Positions 25,542-33,887 of a stretch of DNA of 64,000 nt are shown here, one piece after another. The position numbers and the translations under genes were made by a program. Each line of letters opens with the position of its first letter. The stretch's first letter is position 1. The stretch covers positions 1 through 64,000 of the forward strand of contig NZ_VRLS01000093.1 in NCBI RefSeq assembly GCF_008017825.1, in the 5' to 3' direction. Below the pieces are notes generated by a model. It did no database searches. It saw nothing but the letters and a program-made list of their open reading frames with translations, and was not told the origin of the DNA. Origin of the DNA: Mesonia sp008017825 (GTDB taxonomy: Bacteria; Bacteroidota; Bacteroidia; Flavobacteriales; Flavobacteriaceae).

Positions 25542-26897
25542 ATGCGTGTACATTTTATAGCCATAGGAGGGAGCGCTATGCACAATTTAGCATTGGCACT
25601 TCACCATAAAGGCGATACTGTTTCTGGAAGTGACGATGCCATCTTTGAACCTTCAAAAAGTAGATTAGATAAATACGGATTACTACCGCAAGAAATGGGT
25701 TGGTTTTCAAATACAATTACTAAAGACCTGGATGCGGTAATTTTGGGAATGCATGCAAAACCCGATAATCCAGAGTTATTAAAAGCCCAAGAATTAGGCT
25801 TAAAAATTTACTCTTATCCCGAATTTTTATACGAACATAGTAAAGAAAAAACACGCGTGGTAATTGGTGGCTCTCACGGTAAAACCACCATCACTTCTAT
25901 GATTTTACACGTTTTGCATTATCACCATAAAGAAGTAGATTTTATGGTGGGTGCACAATTAGAAGGTTTTGATACGATGGTGCATCTTACTAAGAAAAAC
26001 GATTTTATGTTGCTGGAAGGAGACGAGTATTTGTCATCTCCTATAGATCGCCGACCTAAATTTCATTTGTATAAAGCGAACATCGCGCTTCTTAGCGGAA
26101 TTGCTTGGGATCATATTAATGTATTTCCAACTTTTGAAAATTACAAAGAACAATTTCAAATTTTCGTAGATACGATGGTGAACGGAAGTATTCTTGTTTA
26201 CAATGAAGAAGATTCCGTTGTTACGGAAGTTGCTGAAAGTGCTACGAAACCTACACGAAAACATGCTTATCAAACGCCAGAATACTTTATTGAAGATGGT
26301 GAAACTTATTTGGTAACTCCTGAAGGGGATATGCCAATTGAAATCTTCGGGAAACATAACTTAAATAATCTGGCAGGAGCTAAATGGGTTTGTCAGCATA
26401 TGGGAGTAGATGAAGATGAGTTTTACGAAGCCATAAGTACTTTTAAAGGAGCTTCAAAACGTTTAGAGAAAATTGCTGAAACAAACACAACCACAGTATA
26501 CAAAGATTTTGCTCATAGTCCGTCAAAAGTAGTGGCAACCACAAAAGCGATGAAGGAGCAATTTCCGCAAAGAAAATTAATAGCTTGTTTAGAATTACAT
26601 ACGTACAGCAGTTTAAATGCCGAGTTTTTAAAATATTATAAGAACACTCTTGATAAAGCAGATGAAGCTGTAGTATTTTACTCTCCAGAAGCTGTTGCTA
26701 TCAAGAAATTAGAAAATGTAGAAGAGAAAGATATAAAAGAAGCTTTTCAGCATTCTAATTTAAAAATATACACAAATCCACAATTATTTCAAGAGTATTT
26801 GAAAACTCATAATTTTGATAATTCTACACTACTTCTTATGAGTAGTGGTAATTACGGCGGATTGGATTTTGATTCTATATCAGAGCTTATTAGCTAA
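25542..26897 (+). CDS. mpl: UDP-N-acetylmuramate:L-Ala-gamma-D-Glu-meso-DAP ligase Mpl
   Basis: Mpl re-attaches recycled tripeptide to UDP-MurNAc, saving cell-wall material. The 451-residue protein belongs to the MurC-F ligases: N-terminal Rossmann FIAIGGSAMHNLALAL, ATP loop VIGGSHGKTTITSM, a central EGDEYLSS metal/ATP site, HINVFPTFENY, and the C-terminal DFAHSPSKV with the substrate-specific region. The GGSAMHN start (rather than GIGGxGMS of MurC) and the EGDEYLSSPIDRRPKF motif favour Mpl over MurC. A TATCTTTA element at 25512-25519 is a plausible -7 box. It converges on the DUF1569 gene with 1 base between. Confidence 0.92.
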   Translation: MRVHFIAIGGSAMHNLALALHHKGDTVSGSDDAIFEPSKSRLDKYGLLPQEMGWFSNTITKDLDAVILGMHAKPDNPELLKAQELGLKIYSYPEFLYEHSKEKTRVVIGGSHGKTTITSMILHVLHYHHKEVDFMVGAQLEGFDTMVHLTKKNDFMLLEGDEYLSSPIDRRPKFHLYKANIALLSGIAWDHINVFPTFENYKEQFQIFVDTMVNGSILVYNEEDSVVTEVAESATKPTRKHAYQTPEYFIEDGETYLVTPEGDMPIEIFGKHNLNNLAGAKWVCQHMGVDEDEFYEAISTFKGASKRLEKIAETNTTTVYKDFAHSPSKVVATTKAMKEQFPQRKLIACLELHTYSSLNAEFLKYYKNTLDKADEAVVFYSPEAVAIKKLENVEEKDIKEAFQHSNLKIYTNPQLFQEYLKTHNFDNSTLLLMSSGNYGGLDFDSISELIS

Positions 26898-26898
26898 G

Positions 26899-27348
26899 TT
26901 ATACATTAAATTGGGTAAGGTGATGGTCTAAATGTTTATACTGCATCTTACCCCATTGTTCTTTGGTAAATGTGCCAAAAACAGGATGAGGTCTCCACTC
27001 ATCTTTATTACTATGTCCATGAAAATCTTCAATTAATAAATCTAATTGTTGTTTCTCGTTAGAGAAATCTTTTGGTTGAGTAACTTCTAATTCTTTTGCT
27101 GTAGGGAGACCTTTTTTCCAAGGTTTGTCATTGTACAACATAGGTTTCATTAATTTCATAGCAAAACGAATTAAAAAAGGAGGTTTACTAATTGTTTCCT
27201 TTTCTAACGCTATTAATATAGGTTTTTGACAATGATGTAGCATTTGGGATACGGTCATTTTTCCCCATTGTTTTTCAGCTTCAGGGGTGAGTGAGTTTAA
27301 CCGATTTTTAATTTCTTTATAAGCTTCAGGGTTAAATAAGGATTGCAT
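26899..27348 (-). CDS. DUF1569 / DinB-like protein
   Basis: This 149-residue protein has the DUF1569 features of the DinB superfamily: SLTPEAEKQWGKMTVSQMLHHCQKP with a histidine pair, HPVFGTFTKEQWGKMQYKHLDHHLTQF with the C-terminal histidines that in DinB proteins bind a metal. The fold is a four-helix bundle and the biochemical role is unknown. I chose the ATG at 27348 (MQSLFNPEAY); the longer frame runs into the start of radC, which is divergent with a 53-base gap. Confidence 0.8.
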   Translation of the reverse strand: MQSLFNPEAYKEIKNRLNSLTPEAEKQWGKMTVSQMLHHCQKPILIALEKETISKPPFLIRFAMKLMKPMLYNDKPWKKGLPTAKELEVTQPKDFSNEKQQLDLLIEDFHGHSNKDEWRPHPVFGTFTKEQWGKMQYKHLDHHLTQFNV

Positions 27349-27401
27349 AAGAATTAGTTTTAGATAAAAGTAATATTTATTTTTTGTTCTTATCTTTAGA
27401 A

Positions 27402-28103
27402 ATGGAAGAAAAGAAAAAAGCTTTTTCAATTAAACATTGGGCAGAAGGAGATCGTCCTAGAGAGAAATTACTTCATAAAGGAAAAACAGCTTTAAGTGAT
27501 GCCGAATTGATTGCTATTTTAATAGGTTCGGGAAATCGTGAAGAAAGTGCTGTAGAATTGTCAAAGCGAATTTTACTTACTGCCGAAAATAGTCTAAACG
27601 AGCTAGGAAAGTTTTCCGTAAAGCAACTCATGAAGTTTAAAGGAATTGGAGAGGCAAAGGCAATTTCTATAGTGGCCGCTTTAGAATTAGGGAGAAGAAG
27701 AAGAGGGGAGGAGGCTTTGCAGAGAAAACAAATCACTTCTAGTGATTCTGTTTTTGAAGTTATGCAACCCATCCTTGGAGATCTTAATCACGAAGAATTT
27801 TGGATAATTTACCTTAATAATTCCAATAAGATTTTACAGAAAATTCAATTAAGTAAAGGCGGTATTACGGGCACATTAGTAGATATACGTTTAGCTTTTA
27901 AAAACGCTTTAGAGATAGGAGCGACTTCCATTATTTTGGCGCATAATCACCCTTCGGGGACATTAGTGCCAAGCACGGCAGATAAACAACTTACGCAAAA
28001 GCTTAAAATTGCAGGAGAAAGTTTGGATATTAAAATCTTAGATCATCTTATAGTCACTCAAAAATCTTATTTTAGCTTTGCTGATGAAGGTTTACTTTCT
28101 TAA
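27402..28103 (+). CDS. radC: RadC family protein (JAB/MPN metalloprotein)
   Basis: This 233-residue protein has an N-terminal UPF0758 segment (RPREKLLHKG, LSDAELIAILIGSG), a helix-hairpin-helix (LMKFKGIGEAKAISIVAALEL, residues about 76-96) and a C-terminal JAB/MPN+ domain with His181-x-His183 in HNHPSGTLVPS and a downstream Asp194 metal ligand. The old link to DNA repair in E. coli has been questioned, so the molecular role is unsettled. The ATG at 27402 is chosen over an upstream alternative start at 27384. Confidence 0.92.
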   Translation: MEEKKKAFSIKHWAEGDRPREKLLHKGKTALSDAELIAILIGSGNREESAVELSKRILLTAENSLNELGKFSVKQLMKFKGIGEAKAISIVAALELGRRRRGEEALQRKQITSSDSVFEVMQPILGDLNHEEFWIIYLNNSNKILQKIQLSKGGITGTLVDIRLAFKNALEIGATSIILAHNHPSGTLVPSTADKQLTQKLKIAGESLDIKILDHLIVTQKSYFSFADEGLLS

Positions 28104-28187
28104 TTAGCTAAAAACGAGAAGTTTTCTTTAAATGAAAATATATTGATAATCTCCTACGACCTTGTATAAGGTAATTTAAGTTGACCA

Positions 28188-29474
28188 ATGCTATTAATTT
28201 ATATTAAGACACTTACCCCTAGAATTAACTATACTTTTAGACAAGTATGTTCAAGTATTTTAGGGTATGAGGTTGGTTTTACTTCAAAAATTGAAGAATT
28301 TGTTGCCCATGAAGGAATGAAAATTTCTTATGGAAAGCAAAAAATGGGAAATGAGTTTTTTATTCAAGAAGCAGGTTTATTAAATGAGCAAGGCTTTAAT
28401 GATACCGAATTAAAATTTCATGAATGGGAGAATACCACTTGTTTTTTTAAAGTATCAGATAAGAGTGATGTCCCTTTCGATATTTTTTCTGCCAGTTTCT
28501 ATTTGCTGAGCAGGTACGAAGAATATTTGCCTCACGTTAAAGATTCTGTAGGAAGATACCCTTATAAAGAAAGTATAGGTTTTAAACATGGCTTTTTAGA
28601 ACAGCCAGTAGTAGATATATGGGCTTACAAGTTTAATACGTTGCTTAAAGATAGATTTCCTAAAGAAAATTCCGTAAAGCGAGAGTTTAATAATAAAAAT
28701 ATTTTAGCTGTAGCGGAAGCATTTAAATTTAGAAAAAAAGGAATTGTAAGAAGCATTGGAGCAAGTATAAGAGACTTTTTTAAATTGGATATCGCCAATT
28801 TTATAGAACGCTTTAAAGTATTGTTTTATTTAAAAAAAGATCCATACGATATTTATGATGGTTTGGTAAAAGAATCACATCAAAATCAGTTTAAGTGGCA
28901 TTTTTTATTTCAGTTAAGTAATTATTCTATTAAGAGTAAAAATGTTAGCTACAATAAAATAAAATACCAAGCCCTAATTAAATCTATGGGAGATTATGGG
29001 AAAATAGGTTTGTTACCAGGTTATGAGGCATTGTATGATTTTTCTACTTTAAAGCTCGAAAAAAAGAGGTGGGAATCTATCGTTAATCGCCCATTAAAAT
29101 TAATAGGAAGCTACAATTACGATCTCAACTTGCCTACCTTATATAATAATTTTGATAAGTTAGAAATAGAACGTGATTTCTCCATGAGCTACGCAGAAAC
29201 CTTAGGTTTTAGAGCTGGTACTTGTTCCTCATATCTTTATTATGACATAAATTTTGAGCGAATCTCACCTTTAGTTTTAGATCCCATAGTTTTTAATAGC
29301 AATTGTATTAAATATCATACCTTTTTTGAGCTAAAAACAAAGATGGAGAAAATTAAAGATGAGGTAAGAATGGTTGGAGGCTCTCTTAATATTTTAATGA
29401 ACAATAAAGATTTTGATAACTGGGATAAAGAAAAAAAATATTTAAACCTTATTACGTATCTAAATGAAAAATAG
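28188..29474 (+). CDS. Polysaccharide-deacetylase-like protein, probably catalytically degenerate
   Basis: This 428-residue protein resembles the Bacteroidota group of polysaccharide deacetylase-family proteins with an N-terminal DUF7033-type domain: FDIFSASFYLLSRYEEYLPHVKDSVGRYP (98-125), GFLEQPVVDIW, then a C-terminal part with FSMSYAETLGFRAGTCSSYLYYD (331-353). In the members I recall, an Asp-x-Asp segment and a GIHPSY motif hold the metal. Here the matching places read ILAVAEAFKF (172-181) and GLLPGY (274-279), so the expected Asp and His appear to be lost. It may be a pseudoenzyme. It overlaps the YjjG-like gene by 11 bases. The family comparison is from memory. Confidence 0.65.
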   Translation: MLLIYIKTLTPRINYTFRQVCSSILGYEVGFTSKIEEFVAHEGMKISYGKQKMGNEFFIQEAGLLNEQGFNDTELKFHEWENTTCFFKVSDKSDVPFDIFSASFYLLSRYEEYLPHVKDSVGRYPYKESIGFKHGFLEQPVVDIWAYKFNTLLKDRFPKENSVKREFNNKNILAVAEAFKFRKKGIVRSIGASIRDFFKLDIANFIERFKVLFYLKKDPYDIYDGLVKESHQNQFKWHFLFQLSNYSIKSKNVSYNKIKYQALIKSMGDYGKIGLLPGYEALYDFSTLKLEKKRWESIVNRPLKLIGSYNYDLNLPTLYNNFDKLEIERDFSMSYAETLGFRAGTCSSYLYYDINFERISPLVLDPIVFNSNCIKYHTFFELKTKMEKIKDEVRMVGGSLNILMNNKDFDNWDKEKKYLNLITYLNEK

Positions 29475-30150
29475 AATCACTGATGTATTTTTTGATTTAG
29501 ACCATACTTTATGGGATTTTGAAAGAAATTCGGCACTTACTTTCGAGAAGATTTTTTTGAAAAACGATTTGGATATCAATTTAGATGTTTTTTTAAGTTT
29601 TTACATCCCTATTAATCAAAGGTATTGGCAACTTTATGCTTTAGATAAAGTAAGCAAAGAGGAGTTAAGGTATAATCGGTTAAAAGAATCATTTGTAAGA
29701 GTTAATTTTAAAATTAATGACGAGGCTATTTCCCGTTTATCTGAAGATTATATTTTACATTTATCTGATTATAATTTTTTATTCGATGGAACGTTAGAGA
29801 TTTTAGAAAAGCTTCAGGCCAACTATAAATTACATATTATCACGAATGGATTTAAAGAAGTACAGCAACTAAAATTAAAAAATGCGCAAATACATCATTA
29901 CTTTCATACAGTCACTACCTCTGAAGATGTCGGTGTAAAAAAACCACACCCATTAATTTTCGAAAAAGCTTTATCTGTGGCTCAAGTACAACCTAGACAA
30001 AGTTTAATGATTGGAGATAATCTAGAAGCAGATATACAAGGAGCCAATAGAGCGGGTATAGAAACCATTCTGTTTGATCCAGACGATAAAATAAATCATA
30101 TCGGACAAAAAATTAATACCCTAAAAGAATTAGAAACCCTATTAATATAA
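29464..30150 (+). CDS. YjjG-family HAD phosphatase (noncanonical pyrimidine nucleotidase)
   Basis: This 228-residue HAD hydrolase is most like YjjG, which removes phosphate from pyrimidine and noncanonical nucleotides. Motif I is FFDLDHTLWDF with nucleophile Asp11 and acid Asp13. Motif II is the ITNGF segment, motif III the lysine in SEDVGVKKPHP, and motif IV GDNLEADIQGA. The WDFERNS cap start is characteristic of the YjjG group. The gene overlaps the preceding gene by 11 bases and is followed after 2 bases by a secreted protein, so the three are translationally linked. Confidence 0.9.
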   Translation: MKNRITDVFFDLDHTLWDFERNSALTFEKIFLKNDLDINLDVFLSFYIPINQRYWQLYALDKVSKEELRYNRLKESFVRVNFKINDEAISRLSEDYILHLSDYNFLFDGTLEILEKLQANYKLHIITNGFKEVQQLKLKNAQIHHYFHTVTTSEDVGVKKPHPLIFEKALSVAQVQPRQSLMIGDNLEADIQGANRAGIETILFDPDDKINHIGQKINTLKELETLLI

Positions 30151-30152
30151 TA

Positions 30153-30929
30153 ATGAAAAATTTAAACGTTCTAACCATATTTATACTAGCATTATTTACT
30201 TTACCTATAAATGCTCAAGATGAATCCATTTCAGAGATTAATAATTATAAATATATTATAGTTCCTATTCAGTACGATTTCTTAGAAGAGAATAATGAAT
30301 TTCTGCTTTCCTCTTTAACTAAGCATTTATTTAAGGGAGAAGGTTACACCGTTATAATTGATAACGAAAAATTACCAGAAGATTTATTATGGAATCAGTG
30401 TTTAGCTTTAAAAGTAGATTTAGATGGAGAATATAAACAAATGTTTTCATTTAAGACCGATTTACAATTTAAGCTAATTGATTGTCGTAAAAGAGTAGTT
30501 TATGAGTCTGTAGTAGGATCTAGTCGAAATAAAAATTTTAAAGAGGCATATCACGAAGCTTTACGAGAAGCCTTTGACCCTTTAAAAAGTTTCTATTATA
30601 ACTACACACCCAAAAACGAGACTAAGTATAAGACACTCACTAATGAAACTAAAGAGATAAAAGAAAAAAGTCTATTTGAAACTCCATCAAATTTTACTTT
30701 TGAAGAAAGTATATACACCCTAAAAAAAATAGAGGCAGGGTATCTTTTACTCAATGCTAATGGAGATAAAGAAGCTTTTATAAATAAGACTCCTACCGGA
30801 AATATACTTTACAATTCAGAACGTTTAAATGGGTCTTTAATCATTTCCTCTAATGGAGATTTAGAAGTTGAGTATTTTGATAGGAAATCTGGGAAAGTAG
30901 AAAAGGCTATTTTTAAAAAGCAGCTTTAA
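30153..30929 (+). CDS. Conserved hypothetical exported protein
   Basis: I do not recognise a named family. The 258-residue protein has a signal peptide (residues 1-21, ending INAQ). A mature N-terminal alpha/beta region follows (YKYIIVPIQYDFL ... LTKHLFKGEGYTVIID ... LQFKLIDCRKRVVYESV), then a linker (about 150-180) and a short C-terminal beta-rich segment. The pattern suggests a periplasmic protein seen in flavobacterial genomes next to YjjG. It overlaps the convergent rarA gene by 4 bases. Confidence 0.65.
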   Translation: MKNLNVLTIFILALFTLPINAQDESISEINNYKYIIVPIQYDFLEENNEFLLSSLTKHLFKGEGYTVIIDNEKLPEDLLWNQCLALKVDLDGEYKQMFSFKTDLQFKLIDCRKRVVYESVVGSSRNKNFKEAYHEALREAFDPLKSFYYNYTPKNETKYKTLTNETKEIKEKSLFETPSNFTFEESIYTLKKIEAGYLLLNANGDKEAFINKTPTGNILYNSERLNGSLIISSNGDLEVEYFDRKSGKVEKAIFKKQL

Positions 30930-32203
30930 TAATCATATTTGCTCTTCCAGCGATTTTTAAGGAATTCTCTATTTAATTGTTCTCGTTTATTATTCCCGGG
31001 TTCATAGAGTTTAGTTCCTGCAATATCTTGGGGTAAAAATTCCGCTTCAGCGAAATTATTTTCATAATTATGAGCGTATTTATAATCATCACCGTAGCCT
31101 AATTCTTTCATAAGCTTGGTAGGGGCATTTCTCAATGGTAGTGGGACAGGAAGATCTCCAGTTTGTTTTACCAGTTGTTGTGCTTTATTAATTGCCATAT
31201 AACTAGCATTACTTTTAGCCGAAGTAGCTAAATACACTACACATTGGCTCAAAATAATTCTCGCTTCAGGATAGCCAACAGTTGTCACGGCTTGAAAAGT
31301 GTTATTTGCCATAATTAACGCTGTAGGGTTAGCGATTCCAATATCCTCACTGGCAGAAATAACCAACCTTCTAGCTATAAACTTAAGGTCTTCGCCGCCT
31401 TCAATCATCCTAGCTAACCAATAAACAGCTGCGTTAGGATCGCTTCCGCGGATAGATTTAATAAATGCCGAAATGATGTCATAATGCTGCTCCCCAGTTT
31501 TGTCATACCTAACTACATTCTGCTGGATTTTCTCTTCAACCAGTGTATTAGTTATTTGAATGTCATTCTTCCCTTCTGAATTTACGATAAGCTCAAAAAT
31601 ATTAAGCAACTTTCTCGCATCACCACCGCTTGCACGCAATAAAGCTTGAGTTTCTTTGAGTTCTATATTTTTCGAGCTCAAGAGTTTATCCTTCTTAATA
31701 GCTCTTTCCAGCAATTGAATGAGATCTTCTTTTGTAAAAGAATTTAAGACGTATACTTGGCATCTTGAAAGTAGTGCGGGAATAACCTCAAAACTTGGAT
31801 TTTCTGTAGTGGCTCCTATCAAAGTCACCCATCCTTTTTCTACAGCTCCCAAGAGAGAGTCTTGTTGAGATTTGCTAAACCTATGAATCTCATCTATAAA
31901 AAGTATAGGGTTTTTTGTAGTAAAAAGGCCATCTTGTTTTTTAGCTCTTTCAATGACTTCACGTACATCTTTAACACCACTACTAATCGCACTTAACGTG
32001 TAAAAAGGCCTATCTGTAGTTTCTGCAACTATATTGGCCAAGGTTGTTTTTCCTACTCCAGGAGGTCCCCATAAAATAAGAGAAGGAATAATCCCTTTTT
32101 CAATTTGATTTCTAAGGGAGCCTTTATCGCCAACGAGATGTTTCTGACTAATATAGTCTTCTAAACTTTTAGGTCTTAAGCGTTCTGCTAATGGTTTATT
32201 CAT
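30926..32203 (-). CDS. rarA: Replication-associated recombination protein RarA (MgsA) AAA ATPase
   Basis: RarA is a clamp-loader-like ATPase that acts at stalled replication forks with RecA and SSB. The 425-residue protein has the N-terminal PLAERLRPKSLEDYISQKHL block, Walker A WGPPGVGKTT, Walker B ILFIDEIHRF, sensor 1 IGATTENPSF and the LLSRCQVY arginine finger. The C-terminal MgsA domain includes SDPNAAVYWLARMIEGGED and LPLRNAPTKLM. I chose the ATG at 32203; the longer frame enters the promoter. A near-consensus promoter ends about 5 bases upstream, so the mRNA may be leaderless. Motifs at 31040 and 31440 resemble the dispersed GC-rich palindrome. Confidence 0.95.
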   Translation of the reverse strand: MNKPLAERLRPKSLEDYISQKHLVGDKGSLRNQIEKGIIPSLILWGPPGVGKTTLANIVAETTDRPFYTLSAISSGVKDVREVIERAKKQDGLFTTKNPILFIDEIHRFSKSQQDSLLGAVEKGWVTLIGATTENPSFEVIPALLSRCQVYVLNSFTKEDLIQLLERAIKKDKLLSSKNIELKETQALLRASGGDARKLLNIFELIVNSEGKNDIQITNTLVEEKIQQNVVRYDKTGEQHYDIISAFIKSIRGSDPNAAVYWLARMIEGGEDLKFIARRLVISASEDIGIANPTALIMANNTFQAVTTVGYPEARIILSQCVVYLATSAKSNASYMAINKAQQLVKQTGDLPVPLPLRNAPTKLMKELGYGDDYKYAHNYENNFAEAEFLPQDIAGTKLYEPGNNKREQLNREFLKNRWKSKYDY

Positions 32204-32207
32204 TTTA

Positions 32208-32237
32208 CAAAAGTACAAATAAGAATAACGCTGACAA
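32208..32237 (-). promoter_or_regulatory. Promoter of rarA with almost no leader
   Basis: On the minus strand TTG (32237-32235), a 19-base spacer and TACTTTTG (32215-32208) match the Bacteroidota promoter closely. The rarA ATG begins at 32203, only 4 bases beyond the -7 box. Confidence 0.55.
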
Positions 32238-32295
32238 TTTTACATTAACCACAAGTTTGGTTAAAATTTTGACTATAAAATATTAAACTTAATCC

Positions 32296-33081
32296 ATGCA
32301 AAAACAACAACATTTAGAGTTTTCTTTATCTACTGTGGCAATTCCGTTGTTTTCGGTGCTTTTTTTATGGATTGTTTATTGGTTTGAAATTCGGTTTCAT
32401 ATTAACCTCTCGTATTTAGGCGTACAACCTAAAACGCTTATGGGGCTAAGGGGGATTATATTTAGTCCATTTATTCACGGTAGCATAGATCATTTGTACA
32501 GTAATAGCATTCCTTTGTTAGTGCTCTTTATGTCTTTACTATATTTCTATAAATCCCTAGCTTGGAAATTGATTATATGGGGCGGTTTATTAGCGGGTTT
32601 AATCACTTGGTTAATTGCAGAGCAAGGGAGTACACATATTGGAGCAAGTGGCATGGTGTATCTTCTATCTAGCTTTTTGTTTTTTAAAGGTATTTGGTCT
32701 AAGCACTATAGACTTATTGCGTTATCATTAATTGTAGTTTTTCTTTACGGAAGTTTAATTTGGGGAGTTTTACCAGGCAAAGAAGGTATAAGCTGGGAAG
32801 GTCATCTAGCAGGATTCCTTAGCGGAATCGTTTTAGCATTTGTCTATAAAAATAAGGCTATCCCTACAGTTGCTTACTCGTGGGAAAAACCTACTTATAG
32901 AGAAGATGAAGATGAGTTTATGAAACATTTTGATGAAAACGGAAACTTTATTCCATCTTCAGAATTATATAAAGAGGAAGAGTTAGAAGAAGGTGATCTA
33001 AGTGAAAATCAAAATTTATATCATTCTCAAAAACTAGATTTTGACTGGAAGTCAAATCATACTTTATCTAATAAGAAATAA
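32296..33081 (+). CDS. Rhomboid family intramembrane serine protease
   Basis: Rhomboids cleave membrane proteins within the bilayer. The 261-residue protein has six predicted membrane helices. The HGSIDHLYSN motif (61-70) carries the oxyanion-side His/Asn, the catalytic serine is Ser118 in IGASGMVY, and the catalytic histidine is His170 in WEGHLAGF. The last 70 residues form a charged cytoplasmic tail ending in a polar region, with no further domain recognised. It is divergent from rarA and converges on rlmB with 3 bases between. Substrate unknown. Confidence 0.92.
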   Translation: MQKQQHLEFSLSTVAIPLFSVLFLWIVYWFEIRFHINLSYLGVQPKTLMGLRGIIFSPFIHGSIDHLYSNSIPLLVLFMSLLYFYKSLAWKLIIWGGLLAGLITWLIAEQGSTHIGASGMVYLLSSFLFFKGIWSKHYRLIALSLIVVFLYGSLIWGVLPGKEGISWEGHLAGFLSGIVLAFVYKNKAIPTVAYSWEKPTYREDEDEFMKHFDENGNFIPSSELYKEEELEEGDLSENQNLYHSQKLDFDWKSNHTLSNKK

Positions 33082-33084
33082 AAA

Positions 33085-33819
33085 TTATAATCGCTGTCTT
33101 ACAATTTCATAAAGGATTGCTCCGCAAGCTACAGATACGTTTAAAGAATCAGTAGAGCCTAACATAGGCAGTTTCGCTTTATAATCAACCATTTTAAGAA
33201 GTCCAGAAGAAACTCCTTTTCCTTCGCTCCCCATAATTAACGCAACTGGGATTTTAAAATCGATATCATAAATAAGCTGGTTTGTCTTTTCTGATGCAGC
33301 TATACTTTTGACATCGTAAGAGTTCAAGAAGAAAAGAGCATCTTTTAAGTGGTCTACCTTACAAATGGGGATGTTAAAGATTGCACCTGTAGAAGTTTTA
33401 ACGGTTTGCTCATTAATGGCAGCAGTGCCTTGCTTAGGTAATATGATACCTTGAGCATTTATGGCTTCAGCGGTTCTAATAATAGCCCCTAAATTTCTTA
33501 CATCACTTATTTGATCTAATAAAATAAATATTGGAGTAGGGGTAACGTCGAATGCTTTCTCTACAAGCTGCTCTATTTCAATTAGAGAAATAGGTGAAGA
33601 ATTGGCTATCACTCCCTGGTGATTTCCATTTTTTGAAAGTTTGTTTAGTTTTTCTATTGGAACATAAGAGATTTGAACATTTGCTTTATTTGCTAATTGT
33701 TCTATCTCTTTTAATCCAGGGTTAGAAGTCCCTTTTTGGATAAATAATTTATCTAAATGCTGTTGGGTCTCTAATGCTTCTTTTACTGCATGAAGCCCAA
33801 AAATTTTTGATTCACTCAT
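33085..33819 (-). CDS. rlmB: TrmH/SpoU-family 2'-O-methyltransferase, RlmB type
   Basis: RlmB methylates the 2'-OH of a guanosine in the 23S rRNA peptidyl-transferase region. The 244-residue SPOUT enzyme has an N-terminal substrate-binding domain (IFGLHAVKEALE) and the three knot motifs: LDQISDVRNLGAIIRTAEA (motif 1), MGSEGKGVS (motif 2) and DSLNVSVACGAILYE (motif 3). I chose the ATG at 33819; the open frame extends to a TTG at 33828 that overlaps a TACTTTTG -7-like element. The exact target G2251 is inferred from family likeness. Confidence 0.88.
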   Translation of the reverse strand: MSESKIFGLHAVKEALETQQHLDKLFIQKGTSNPGLKEIEQLANKANVQISYVPIEKLNKLSKNGNHQGVIANSSPISLIEIEQLVEKAFDVTPTPIFILLDQISDVRNLGAIIRTAEAINAQGIILPKQGTAAINEQTVKTSTGAIFNIPICKVDHLKDALFFLNSYDVKSIAASEKTNQLIYDIDFKIPVALIMGSEGKGVSSGLLKMVDYKAKLPMLGSTDSLNVSVACGAILYEIVRQRL

Positions 33820-33837
33820 AGAAACCAAAAGTAATAA

Positions 33838-33866
33838 AAAAAAGCAGCCTAAAATAGGCTGCTTTT
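33838..33866 (-). terminator. Terminator of the susCD operon
   Basis: AAAGCAGCCT-AAAAT-AGGCTGCTTT forms a perfect 10-bp stem flanked by A-rich sequence on the left (a T-run on the minus strand). It follows the last gene of the leftward SusC/D operon and precedes rlmB. Confidence 0.8.
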
Positions 33867-33887
33867 ATATTAATTTATAAAAGTGAA

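Noticed and set aside
26034..26357. 107-codon minus-strand open frame inside mpl
   Set aside because: It lies wholly inside a well-supported conserved gene, has no recognisable domain and reflects antisense codon bias.
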